From positions 623,501-687,500 of the forward strand of contig NZ_CP036170.1 in assembly GCF_004295125.1 (NCBI RefSeq): a stretch of 64,000 bases of DNA, in the 5' to 3' direction. Positions 34,117 through 42,574 of the stretch are shown in pieces. The notes under the pieces were generated by a model. The model had not been told where the DNA came from. It saw only the letters and a program-made list of their open reading frames with translations, and ran no database searches. Both the position numbers and the translations under genes were made by a program. Source of the stretch: [Clostridium] scindens ATCC 35704 (GTDB taxonomy: Bacteria > Bacillota > Clostridia > Lachnospirales > Lachnospiraceae). Each line of letters starts with the position of its first letter. Position 1 is the first letter of the stretch.

Positions 34117-35625
34117 TTAACCCTCCTCCATTCTTGCTGCGGACGCATATGCCATAATAGTCTCCTGATTGAACTCGCTTTTATTAAGTTCGCCAGTCAT
34201 CACGCCTTCCGACAGCACAACAATTCTGTCTGACATACCCATCAGTTCTTCCATCTCGGAAGAAATCATCAGAATTGCCTTTCCTTCTTTTTCTACCAAG
34301 TCGTTCATCAACTTATATATCTCGTACTTCGCACCGACATCGATACCTCTCGTAGGCTCATCGAAGATGATCAGTTCTGAATCCGCCGCCAGCCATCTTG
34401 CAAGAATAACTTTCTGCTGATTGCCTCCGCTTAAGTTCTTTACAAGCTGGTTCAGAGTAGGTGTCTTGATTGCCATACTCTTCTGATATTTCTGGGCTGT
34501 CTCCATCTCCAGTTTTGAATTAATAACGCTGAGGCGTGCAGTCCTTTCATATATAGGCATATTAATATTATTTTTAATTGATATCCCAAGCATCGCGCCG
34601 TGACGCTTCCTGTCTTCCGGAACAAGCGCGATTCCAAGATCAATTGCTTCTCTTGGACTCTTTGGATTAATTTCCTTACCCTTAAATACTATCTGACCTG
34701 ACGTTTTCTGAGCGGCCCCAAATATTACTTGCGCCAGTTCTGTCCGCCCGGCTCCTACCAGGCCTCCAAGGCCTACGATCTCGCCTTTGTGGATCTTCAG
34801 GCTTATATTATTGTCTCCGTTTCCAGTAACATTTTTTAACTCCAGCACCACTTCGTTGTTATCAACGCAGTTTTCACGTGGAGGATACGTCTCTGTAAGT
34901 TCACGCCCAACCATTAGTTTGATCAGTTCCTGAACCTCGCTGTCTTTTGTAATGAGAGTCTTGACATACTCGCCATCACGCAAAACCAGAATTCTATCTG
35001 ATAAGCGATAGATCTCTTCCAATCTATGAGATATGTAGACAATAGAAATTCCTTCTTTACGCAGTTTTTCTACCACCCGGAACATACTCTCAACTTCCGC
35101 ACTCGTAAGAGGTGCAGAAGGCTCATCCATAATCAATATCTTAGCATCCTGCTGGATCGCTTTGGCAATCTCAACCATCTGCTGATAACCTACTGTCAGA
35201 TTTTTCATCAACGCTTTTGGGTCGATTTTAATCTGAAGTTGTTCAAATGCCTTCGCAGCTTCCCTCTCCATCGCCTTCTTGTCAACTACGACACCTTTTC
35301 TGATGGGCCTGCCCAGGAAGAGGTTTTCCGCCGCTGACAGTTCCTTAACGTTATTAAATTCCTGATAAATAATCGCAATTCCATTTTCTGCCGCAAGCTG
35401 TGGTGTCATGCTCGTAAATTCTTTCCCATTCACGATAATCTTACCGGAAGTCGGGATAACTGCCCCCGAGCAACACTTGATCAATGTAGATTTTCCAGCA
35501 CCATTTTCTCCAATAAGTGCCAGTATCTCACCCTTCTTCAGTTCCAACGTAACATCTTTCAGTGCCACGACACCCGGGTATTCTTTTCTTATATGCTCTA
35601 ACTGCAATACATATTCTTCGCTCAT
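34117..35625 (-). CDS. Sugar ABC transporter ATP-binding protein (RbsA type)
   Basis: A 502-residue fused double ATPase. The first half has Walker A GENGAGKST and Walker B KILIMDEPSAPL; the second half has the family's degenerate P-loop GLVGAGRTE, a good signature LSGGNQQK and Walker B ELIIFDEPTRG. This is the arrangement of ribose/xylose/galactose-type importers. I prefer ATG 35625 because the GGGGG site is 7 bases upstream of it, while the ATG at 35631 lies only one base from that site. Confidence 0.92.
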   Translation of the reverse strand: MSEEYVLQLEHIRKEYPGVVALKDVTLELKKGEILALIGENGAGKSTLIKCCSGAVIPTSGKIIVNGKEFTSMTPQLAAENGIAIIYQEFNNVKELSAAENLFLGRPIRKGVVVDKKAMEREAAKAFEQLQIKIDPKALMKNLTVGYQQMVEIAKAIQQDAKILIMDEPSAPLTSAEVESMFRVVEKLRKEGISIVYISHRLEEIYRLSDRILVLRDGEYVKTLITKDSEVQELIKLMVGRELTETYPPRENCVDNNEVVLELKNVTGNGDNNISLKIHKGEIVGLGGLVGAGRTELAQVIFGAAQKTSGQIVFKGKEINPKSPREAIDLGIALVPEDRKRHGAMLGISIKNNINMPIYERTARLSVINSKLEMETAQKYQKSMAIKTPTLNQLVKNLSGGNQQKVILARWLAADSELIIFDEPTRGIDVGAKYEIYKLMNDLVEKEGKAILMISSEMEELMGMSDRIVVLSEGVMTGELNKSEFNQETIMAYASAARMEEG

Positions 35626-35711
35626 ATTCATTCCCCCTGAGTCAAGCGGATATTACTTAGAGGCGGAGCAATCCGCCTCTATCTCATCGTCTCGCTATTT
35701 TTGTTTTGATG

Positions 35712-36734
35712 TTACATTCCCTTCATGATGTCGTCAATGTTGTCCAGGTTGATTTCCATCGTAGGTCTCTGAACATTATGATTGTCGCCTGAGAAATCTT
35801 CTCCATCTAAGATTCTCTCATACATTTTCATACAAGCTGTAGCTGTGTCTAAACTGGATCCTTCAAATCCGATAATAGCTCTTACAGCCTCATCTCCAGC
35901 CTTAAGGGATTCTAACTGCTGAGGAGTAACGTCTGTCGTGATAACGCCTACATTTTCCGGAATCTTGCCAGCTCCGCCGAATTTCTGAAGTAATGCTTCA
36001 TTTGATCCGATCATAGCGCCTGCGCCAACTCCTACGAATACAGAGCAGTCAGGATGAGCCTGAAGAACGGTCTCAACGTTAGACTGTGCCTCGTTTGCTT
36101 CCAGTCCGTCAACCTCTGCTACGATCTCGTAGTTTCCTTTGTCGCAGTTCTTTTCCAGACCTTCTTTGATACCATTTGCTCTCTCTAACAGAACCTTTGT
36201 AGACGGCTTGCCGATTACGCAAACTTCTGCCGGCTTGTCTGCTGTGTAATGCTCGTTGATGAATGCAGCAGCTGTTTTTCCGATTTCATTACCAAGTGCA
36301 GTGTTGTCAAGAATCCAGTTTGCAGTGGTATTCTCCATTGGATCATCCCAGCACATTACCTTGATTCCTGCATCAAGAGCTTCCTGGCACACTGTCTCAA
36401 GTGCGTCTGCATCAGATGGATGAACCATGATCAGGTCGCATCCTGATGTGATGAAGTTCTCTACCTGGCTAATCTGTGTTGCGGAGTTGTTCGTACAATC
36501 CTGTAAGGTATAGTCCCATCCCTTTTCCTTCAGAAGATCCTCAAGTTTGCCCATTACACCTGCCCAGTAATCGTTTTTCAGAGACTGGATAGAGATACCA
36601 ACTTTGTAACTGTCTTTCTTCTCAGTATCCTTCTTGTCGTCTCCGCCTGAGGTTGGCGCCTTGGTTGTACAACCAACAGCCATCGTTGCAATCATTGCCA
36701 CGCAAAGGATTGCACTTAAGATTTTTTTCTTCAT
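35712..36734 (-). CDS. Sugar ABC transporter substrate-binding lipoprotein (RbsB type)
   Basis: A 340-residue periplasmic-binding-protein type 1 lipoprotein. The signal peptide ends in the lipobox MAVGC with Cys22, followed by a Thr/Ser/Gly/Asp/Lys linker. YKVGISIQSLKNDYWAG opens the mature fold. It captures the sugar outside the cell for the importer encoded downstream. GGAGG is 9 bases before ATG 36734. A hairpin (36775-36799) separates it from the SDR gene upstream. Confidence 0.9.
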   Translation of the reverse strand: MKKKILSAILCVAMIATMAVGCTTKAPTSGGDDKKDTEKKDSYKVGISIQSLKNDYWAGVMGKLEDLLKEKGWDYTLQDCTNNSATQISQVENFITSGCDLIMVHPSDADALETVCQEALDAGIKVMCWDDPMENTTANWILDNTALGNEIGKTAAAFINEHYTADKPAEVCVIGKPSTKVLLERANGIKEGLEKNCDKGNYEIVAEVDGLEANEAQSNVETVLQAHPDCSVFVGVGAGAMIGSNEALLQKFGGAGKIPENVGVITTDVTPQQLESLKAGDEAVRAIIGFEGSSLDTATACMKMYERILDGEDFSGDNHNVQRPTMEINLDNIDDIMKGM

Positions 36735-36774
36735 AATACTTCTCCTCCTTAAAAAGAATTTATTTTATAGCTTT

Positions 36775-36799
36775 CGCATTAGCTATCTATAATAATGCG
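36775..36799 (-). other. Intercistronic hairpin between SDR and binding-protein genes
   Basis: Perfect 7-bp stem CGCATTA / TAATGCG with an 11-base loop and no T run. Such hairpins often mark RNA processing or differential stability ahead of highly expressed binding-protein genes; it is not a canonical terminator. Confidence 0.4.
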
Positions 36800-36803
36800 G
36801 TTC

Positions 36804-37580
36804 CTAGAAGCAGGTAAATGCTCCGTCCACGATAATATCGGAACCTGTTGTAAATGTGCTCGTGTCGCCAGCCAGATATACTAAGATAGACTGTAATTCT
36901 TCCGGTTTTCCAAGCCTTCCCATTGGAGCCATTGCATTCCACTGCTCGATCAATGGTTTCAGATGTTCTGCATTCATGATAAGTTCTGTACCAATATATC
37001 CTGGACTGATGCAGTTTACACGCACGCCCCTCTTAGCCCACTCGACTGCCAAAGACTTTGTCAGAAGGCTTACGCCGGCTTTTGATGCATTGTATGCGCA
37101 CTGTGGCTGAGGTACATTGACAATGTGGCCTGACATGGATGCCGTATTGATGATAGAGCCATATCCCTGCTTCAGCATCACTCTGCCTGCTGCCGTAGCG
37201 CAGAGGAATACGCCTGTAAGGTTGATGTCGATTACCTTCTGCCACTGCTCGAATGTCATCTCTTCTGCCGGAGCGTTTACAGCAATACCAGCATTGTTGT
37301 AGCAGGCATCCAACTTTCCATATGTATCAACAACTTTTGCAACCATGGCCTCAACTTGGTCTTTCTTCGTAACGTCGCACTGGATCGCGATTGTCTTGGA
37401 ACCTGTTGCTTCTGCAATCTCCTTTGCAACATTCTCGGCGCCTTCAAGGTTGATGTCTACGATAGCGACATCAGCGCCTGCCTCTGCGAATGCAGTAGCC
37501 GCTGCCTTGCCGATTCCGCTTGCAGCACCTGTTACATAAATTGCTTTTCCGTCCAGTCTCATACTTTCAATAATTCCCAT
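36804..37580 (-). CDS. Short-chain dehydrogenase/reductase (polyol/sugar type)
   Basis: A 258-residue classical SDR. The NAD(P) site is TGAASGIGKA, followed by the AspIle acidic end of strand 2 (VDINLEGA) that favours NAD. NNAG, the catalytic Ser in NTASMSG and YNASKAG are present. GGAGGAGG lies 5 bases before ATG 37580. It heads the ABC importer operon, so it likely oxidises the imported compound or reduces a ketose made from it. Candidates are sorbitol- or mannitol-type dehydrogenases. Confidence 0.85.
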   Translation of the reverse strand: MGIIESMRLDGKAIYVTGAASGIGKAAATAFAEAGADVAIVDINLEGAENVAKEIAEATGSKTIAIQCDVTKKDQVEAMVAKVVDTYGKLDACYNNAGIAVNAPAEEMTFEQWQKVIDINLTGVFLCATAAGRVMLKQGYGSIINTASMSGHIVNVPQPQCAYNASKAGVSLLTKSLAVEWAKRGVRVNCISPGYIGTELIMNAEHLKPLIEQWNAMAPMGRLGKPEELQSILVYLAGDTSTFTTGSDIIVDGAFTCF

Positions 37581-37634
37581 TTTGTCCTCCTCCCGGTTGC
37601 GAGCCGTTTTCATTGAATAATTTTGAATAGCAAT

Positions 37635-37655
37635 TTTGTAAAATATTTTTACAAA
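37635..37655. promoter_or_regulatory. Candidate operator of the SDR-ABC operon
   Basis: Inverted repeat of 9-bp arms TTTGTAAAA and TTTTACAAA around a 3-base centre, lying just downstream of the expected transcription start of the promoter at 37669-37697, a classical repressor position. Confidence 0.55.
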
Positions 37656-37668
37656 TATTGTTGTTGTA

Positions 37669-37697
37669 ATTATATTCCAGAAGAATGCTTTGTGCAA
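37669..37697 (-). promoter_or_regulatory. Promoter of the SDR-ABC operon
   Basis: -35 TTGCAC (37692-37697), 17-base spacer, -10 TATAAT (37669-37674), about 90 bases before ATG 37580. Confidence 0.68.
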
Positions 37698-37772
37698 TAT
37701 GCAATATTACACAATTATTTTTTGGTGATTTTGTATGTTTTGCATAACGTTATTTATTTGTCAATTCCGCTT

Positions 37773-38822
37773 TTATTCGGCAATTTTTACAACAGCCTTG
37801 ACGATCTCAGCCTTTTCATTGACACTTCTGTCCATAGCCGTCTGGATGTCATCAAAATGAAAGATATGGGTAGCGATTCCCTTCAGATTTACTTTTCCCT
37901 GTGCAACTGCCTCAATTGCCATTGGATAGATGTGACGGTAGCGGAATACTGTCTTAAATGTAATCTCTTTATCCAGCGCCAGGCTCATCATCATATTCAT
38001 CATGCCGGTCTTTCCATATCCCACAAGAACGATATTGGATCCCTTGCGCACTACCTGGATCGCCTGGTTCGTCGTAATCTCTGTTCCAGCCGTCTCGATT
38101 GCAAGGTCAAATCCCTCGCCGCCGGTCAGTTCCTTCGCCTTCGCTAGCACGTCCACTTCTTTTCCGTTGATCACGCCGTCAGCGCCAAGTTCCAGCGCCT
38201 TATCCAGCCGCTTCTGCATTACGTCTACTACATATACATGGGAAACGCCGCATGCTTTAAGAGCCATCATGGATACTAGTCCGATGCATCCTGCGCCAAA
38301 TACGACTGCCGTCTGTCCTGCCTTCGCCTCTCCCTGCTTCGCTGCGTGGAATCCTACCGCAAGGGGCTCGATCAGCGCGCCTTCCAGCGTGCTTACATTA
38401 TCCGGAAGTTTGAAGCACAGATCCGCCTCATGGGCTACATATTCCTGGAACACGCCGTCTACAGGCGGTGTAGCAAAGAAGACTACGTCCGGACAAAGAT
38501 TATATTTTCCTTCACGGCAGAATTTGCATTTGCCGCAAGTCTTTCCCGGCTCCAGCGCTACACGGTCGCCGACCTTCAGATGCGTAACATTCCTGCCTGC
38601 TTCTACGACAGTGCCTCCCGGCTCATGTCCCAGCACGAACGGCGGCTCTACCACATAATCGCCGATTCTGCCCATTTCATAATAATGCATGTCGCTTCCG
38701 CAGATTCCCACATATTCCAGCTTCACCAGAACTTCATCGTCCTTCGGTACAGGAATCGGCCTCTCAGTATAGCCCATCTTTCCAATTCCTTCCATCACTG
38801 CTACCTTCATTGTTCCTTCCAT
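37773..38822 (-). CDS. Zinc-dependent polyol dehydrogenase (sorbitol/xylitol type)
   Basis: A 349-residue MDR dehydrogenase close to sorbitol and xylitol dehydrogenases. GICGSDMHYYEMGRIGDYVV and GHEPGG hold catalytic Zn ligands and the polyol-side Tyr; structural Zn cysteines are in CGKCKFCREGKYNLC; the NAD site is VFGAGCIGL. It would oxidise a polyol to a ketose with NAD. ATG 38822 has GGAGG at a 10-base gap. An operator-like repeat (38853-38875) shared with the adjacent ROK gene lies just upstream. Confidence 0.87.
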   Translation of the reverse strand: MEGTMKVAVMEGIGKMGYTERPIPVPKDDEVLVKLEYVGICGSDMHYYEMGRIGDYVVEPPFVLGHEPGGTVVEAGRNVTHLKVGDRVALEPGKTCGKCKFCREGKYNLCPDVVFFATPPVDGVFQEYVAHEADLCFKLPDNVSTLEGALIEPLAVGFHAAKQGEAKAGQTAVVFGAGCIGLVSMMALKACGVSHVYVVDVMQKRLDKALELGADGVINGKEVDVLAKAKELTGGEGFDLAIETAGTEITTNQAIQVVRKGSNIVLVGYGKTGMMNMMMSLALDKEITFKTVFRYRHIYPMAIEAVAQGKVNLKGIATHIFHFDDIQTAMDRSVNEKAEIVKAVVKIAE

Positions 38823-38852
38823 AACACATCTTCCTCCCATCTTTATTTTATA

Positions 38853-38875
38853 CTTTAATAATTTATTTAACAAAG
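38853..38875. promoter_or_regulatory. Candidate ROK operator upstream of the polyol dehydrogenase
   Basis: Imperfect inverted repeat CTTTAATAA-N5-TTAACAAAG. It has the same arm length, spacing and consensus (CTTTRWTAA) as the site at 40103-40125 in front of the ROK gene. Confidence 0.6.
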
Positions 38876-38916
38876 TGTGTACAATAATTCTCTCTTACTG
38901 ACCAAATTTAAAAGCC

Positions 38917-40089
38917 TTAAATGGTGTCAATAAATTTTTCAATTTGGAAAATAGCCGCCCCGAGTGCCGATGCCTCTTGCTGGTATTGGCATACGTATAC
39001 ATAATCTCCGCTGTTCTCAAATATGTCCTTTTCTGCCACCAGATTCCTGAACTCTTGTATGTAAGGCTCCATGCTGCTGCCCACGTAACCACCAAGAACT
39101 ATCTCGCAGTCAAAGCACATCCGCAGATTATCCACTGCTATCGCAAGATCCTTCAGATATTCATTCCATATCTTCTTAAGATCCTGGTTTCCTGCTTCCA
39201 TCTCTCTGAAAAATCTCTCCAGATCCCCATCTGTCTGATCTGCCAGCCTAAGAGCGGAGCAATATGCATCCAGGCATCCGATCTTTCCGCAGTAGCAGCG
39301 CTTTCCTTCCGGATGGATGACCATATGGCCAAACTCGCCGCTTCTCCAGTTGTTGCCTTTATACATATAGACCGATCCCCGGTCCTTCTCCTGCGCCGTG
39401 CGCACGATTCCCGTCTCATTTCCAAATATGATCGCGCCGCCCACCGTGTTGCTTAGGAACAGGTATACCAGATTGCTGCAGGTCCTGCTTCTGTTGCTCT
39501 CCGTAATGGCTGCCGCATTGGCATCATTTAGAAGTTCGCAAGGGTATGGCATGCATGCCGTCAGTTCTTCACAGGGAACATCATAGATTCCAAGCGCATG
39601 GGAGTTCGTGATATAATCCCGCTGCACATCGATAATCGCAGGCACGGAAATCCCCATTCCCAGAATCCGTTTCTTGGGAATACGGCTTTCCTCGACAAAC
39701 CTTCTTACGATTGCCGCAACTTCATGAAGATAAGTCTGCGTGTATTTAAAAGGCTTGCGCACCCTCTCATGCTTGAGCGCCTTTCCTGAAAGGTCCGTGT
39801 AAACGATCCCTACATGATTCTTCGTAATATCAAGCCCGATTGCATACTTGACATCCCTCACGGCCGCAATAGCCTTGGCCTTGCGTCCGCCGGTGGATTC
39901 AAATTCGCCTACTTCCCGTATCAGCTTCTCTTCCTTCAGTTCATTCACAATCTTAAGAACAGTAGGCCCGCTGATGGAAAGCGCCGCCGATATCTCCGGC
40001 ATGCTGGTTTCTTCCCTGCTATTCACATAACGAAACACTCGATTTCTATTCAACTTTTTAACTTCCTGATTGCTTGTGCTTCGCTTCAT
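38917..40089 (-). CDS. ROK-family transcriptional regulator
   Basis: A 390-residue ROK repressor with an N-terminal winged helix (MPEISAALSISGPTVLKIVN) and the ROK domain carrying the Zn site GEFGHM plus CYCGKIGCLDAYC. It is about 40% like the other ROK protein of the window by eye, mainly in the Zn and C-terminal blocks. It precedes the polyol dehydrogenase gene. Two matching operator-like repeats flank its gene, which points to autoregulation and control of the dehydrogenase. Confidence 0.88.
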   Translation of the reverse strand: MKRSTSNQEVKKLNRNRVFRYVNSREETSMPEISAALSISGPTVLKIVNELKEEKLIREVGEFESTGGRKAKAIAAVRDVKYAIGLDITKNHVGIVYTDLSGKALKHERVRKPFKYTQTYLHEVAAIVRRFVEESRIPKKRILGMGISVPAIIDVQRDYITNSHALGIYDVPCEELTACMPYPCELLNDANAAAITESNRSRTCSNLVYLFLSNTVGGAIIFGNETGIVRTAQEKDRGSVYMYKGNNWRSGEFGHMVIHPEGKRCYCGKIGCLDAYCSALRLADQTDGDLERFFREMEAGNQDLKKIWNEYLKDLAIAVDNLRMCFDCEIVLGGYVGSSMEPYIQEFRNLVAEKDIFENSGDYVYVCQYQQEASALGAAIFQIEKFIDTI

Positions 40090-40102
40090 CCACCTTGTCC
40101 TA

Positions 40103-40125
40103 CTTTATTAAGTCATTTACTAAAG
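40103..40125. promoter_or_regulatory. Candidate ROK autoregulatory operator
   Basis: Imperfect inverted repeat CTTTATTAA-N5-TTACTAAAG at about +2 to +24 relative to the promoter at 40134-40162. Confidence 0.62.
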
Positions 40126-40133
40126 ATATGGTT

Positions 40134-40162
40134 ATTATAGCACTGGTGATTTCATTTTTCAA
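40134..40162 (-). promoter_or_regulatory. Promoter of the ROK gene (38917-40089)
   Basis: -35 TTGAAA (40157-40162), exact 17-base spacer, -10 TATAAT (40134-40139). Confidence 0.72.
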
Positions 40163-40214
40163 TGTTCATTATGCATTTTCTCTAATTTTTTCTAAAACTA
40201 TGGGAGGGTTTTGT

Positions 40215-41297
40215 CTATTTTTTGTCGAATAAGATGTCCGCCACCTGGAAAACCCCGTATTTTGTGCTGATTACAGTACATGGCCATTGCTCTGTCCTGG
40301 TCAGTATATCGATCTTTCCCTCCATCAGATATGTAGTCTCCTCGCACTTCGTGCCCTGTATCGTGGGGTTCCACGCATAAGCCTGTCCTTCCTTGATAAC
40401 GCCTTCCGTAGACGGCGTAACCACGAATTCCCTGCATCCGTATCCCGTAGGGCCACCCTGATGGTGCATCTTCCACTCATCCGGATATCCTTCTTGCGCG
40501 TACAGGTTCTTTACTTCTTCAAAATATTCTTTATAAGACAAGCCTTCCCTCATCATATTCTGCATGGCAGCGAAAATACGCTGAGTCTTTCGCATTCTCT
40601 CCTGAATCTGATCTGGGATCTCCTGAAAATACACCATTCGCGTCATACTGATATTAAGCCCATATTTTTCTCCGCCCAGCACTACCATCAGGCTGTTCTC
40701 AATCTTCTTGTCCGTGGGAACAGGATGCCGATAATTCAGAATTCTTTCGTCGCTTCCAACCAGCACGCAGTCAGGACTGATCCCCTTTTCGACGCAGCGC
40801 GTTTTAAGAAGGGCCGCGACTTCCTTCTCCGTCTGCCCCGGCCTGGCTTCCATGGCAACCGACTCCACAATATGGGCGCACTCTTGTCCTATCTCATGGT
40901 AACGTGCCGCTTCCGCCTCATTCAGCATCATTCTTAAATTCACGAGTTCTCCCTGTACGCAGGATGTCCCCGGGATCGCCGTATCAGAAGCATAGCCTTT
41001 TCCATGACAGTACCATGCAAGGAATCCCTCCAGCGTCTCATACCATGGCACAAGAACGCAGTCCGCATGAAGCGCGTTCTGCTCTTCTTCCATGCGCGGG
41101 CAGTCGCTGCTGTCGGCGATCATCTCCACCTTCCCATTTCTTTGAATGATTAAAAATGCAATCCCGACTTCTGCATTCGTCACAACTGCATTTTCATTAA
41201 ACTGCGTTACCCATTTAAAATTATCCCTTCGTCCAAGAACAACCCCTTCATAAGGGGTTGTCTTAAGCCACATTAATATTCTATTCAGATTGTCCAT
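40215..41297 (-). CDS. M24-fold (creatinase/aminopeptidase P-like) protein lacking metal ligands
   Basis: A 360-residue protein of the M24 'pita-bread' family: a creatinase-type N-terminal domain (residues ~1-130) and the M24 domain (residues ~135-360). Family metallopeptidases need Asp, Asp, His, Glu, Glu. Here the first two Asp positions fall in LGGEKYGLNISMTRMV without acidic residues, a His is present in HHQGGPTGYG, and the first Glu block reads YAWNPTIQG; only the last Glu (CEETTYL) is kept. It is therefore more like metal-free creatinase, or non-catalytic, than a peptidase. It starts 3 bases after a dehydrogenase gene. Confidence 0.72.
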   Translation of the reverse strand: MDNLNRILMWLKTTPYEGVVLGRRDNFKWVTQFNENAVVTNAEVGIAFLIIQRNGKVEMIADSSDCPRMEEEQNALHADCVLVPWYETLEGFLAWYCHGKGYASDTAIPGTSCVQGELVNLRMMLNEAEAARYHEIGQECAHIVESVAMEARPGQTEKEVAALLKTRCVEKGISPDCVLVGSDERILNYRHPVPTDKKIENSLMVVLGGEKYGLNISMTRMVYFQEIPDQIQERMRKTQRIFAAMQNMMREGLSYKEYFEEVKNLYAQEGYPDEWKMHHQGGPTGYGCREFVVTPSTEGVIKEGQAYAWNPTIQGTKCEETTYLMEGKIDILTRTEQWPCTVISTKYGVFQVADILFDKK

Positions 41298-41300
41298 AAA

Positions 41301-42365
41301 TTATTCCATCTCCATATTAACGCAAACCTTGCCTGTTTTTCCCGTTGCAAATACACGATACGCTTCTTCTGTCTCGCTAAGCGGATAGCGGTGGGTAATA
41401 ATCTGGCTTGGATGGATTTTCTTGCGGTCCAGAAATTCCACCAGCTGCTCCATATTTCCTACTGATGTAACCCAGGATCCATGCAATGTCAGGTTCTTGT
41501 GCAGCAACAGCGGGCTTGGCTCAAACGTTACCGTTCCCTGCTCTCCAAGGAACACTACCTGCCCCCACATTCTGGCGGCTTCCAGACATCTGTGACGGCC
41601 AATGCTGCTACCCGAGCAGTCTACGGCAGCCTCTACGCCCTTTCCTCCGGTATAGTCCATTACGTTTTTAACCGCGTCATCGTCTCCCATGAATACCTGG
41701 TCAGCGCCGATCTTCTCCGCCATCTCCAGACGCTCTTCGGAAATATCAACGCCGATCGTCTCCGCGCCCATTGCCTTGGCCAGTATCAGAGCCGCCTGGC
41801 CTACCGGGCCAAGTCCCATCACGAGCACCCGGTCTCTTCCTGATACATTGGCTCTTAAGAGTCCCTGGTAAGCGGTTCCAAAACCGCATGCGATCATAGC
41901 CCCGTCTTCGTATGTAAGGAAATCCGGAAGATGAATGCATGTAGATACGTCCGCCACCATGTACTCAGCCAAAGCGCCGTCTCTCTGCCATCCATAGGCA
42001 CGCCTCTCCGGCTGCTGGCAGTTGATATAGAATCCCTTCTTACACTCATCGCAGTATCCGCATCCCTGAATATGATATACGACAACCCGGTCTCCTTCTT
42101 TAAAGTCAAGCACGCCCTCGCCTACTGCTACAACCCGTCCGCTGGGCTCATGGCCTGCGATCACGTCATCATATCTGGCCCCGCCAGTCTTATCCGTGTG
42201 TTCAAAATAAATATACTTCAAATCACTGCCGCACAGGCTGGCTGCCTTCATCTTCAGCAGCACCTGTCCCGGACCGGGCTTTGGCACATCGCACTCCACC
42301 TTCTCAACTTTTGCTCCTCCCGGAAGCTTCATACCGATCATTTTCTCTGAAATCTTCTCGCTCAT
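41301..42365 (-). CDS. Zinc-binding medium-chain dehydrogenase
   Basis: A 354-residue MDR dehydrogenase with SLCGSDLKYIY and GHEPSG for the catalytic Zn, CGYCDECKKGFYINC for the structural Zn, and MGLGPVGQ for the cofactor. AGGAGG is 8 bases before ATG 42365. It forms a two-gene unit with the M24-fold protein. The upstream region has only weak promoter matches (such as TTAAGA and CATATT at 17-base spacing), which suits activation by the AraC regulator encoded next to it. Substrate unknown. Confidence 0.82.
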   Translation of the reverse strand: MSEKISEKMIGMKLPGGAKVEKVECDVPKPGPGQVLLKMKAASLCGSDLKYIYFEHTDKTGGARYDDVIAGHEPSGRVVAVGEGVLDFKEGDRVVVYHIQGCGYCDECKKGFYINCQQPERRAYGWQRDGALAEYMVADVSTCIHLPDFLTYEDGAMIACGFGTAYQGLLRANVSGRDRVLVMGLGPVGQAALILAKAMGAETIGVDISEERLEMAEKIGADQVFMGDDDAVKNVMDYTGGKGVEAAVDCSGSSIGRHRCLEAARMWGQVVFLGEQGTVTFEPSPLLLHKNLTLHGSWVTSVGNMEQLVEFLDRKKIHPSQIITHRYPLSETEEAYRVFATGKTGKVCVNMEME

Positions 42366-42501
42366 CGTCATATCCTCCTCTTTGCAATTGACTGATGCAT
42401 GTAATATGCTGATGTTCTGTTCAACTCTTAATTGCAGTATAGCACTCTTTTGCGGCGGCTTGAATTTCATATGTTATCCTTTGATGGACTATATTACGCC
42501 T

Positions 42502-42574
42502 GGGGGGAGTTTGGATGGGATTGGCGACGCGTGGGATCTGGTAGGCGTTCGCCAATCCCATCAAAACCCACCCC
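42502..42574. other. Long imperfect hairpin between AraC and dehydrogenase genes
   Basis: Core arms GATGGGATTGGCGA (42514-42527) and TCGCCAATCCCATC (42549-42562) are perfect over 14 bp, with extra pairing in the loop (CGC/GCG) and outside (G-rich left flank with C-rich right flank). It starts right after the AraC stop. There is no T run, so it is not a standard terminator. Confidence 0.6.
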
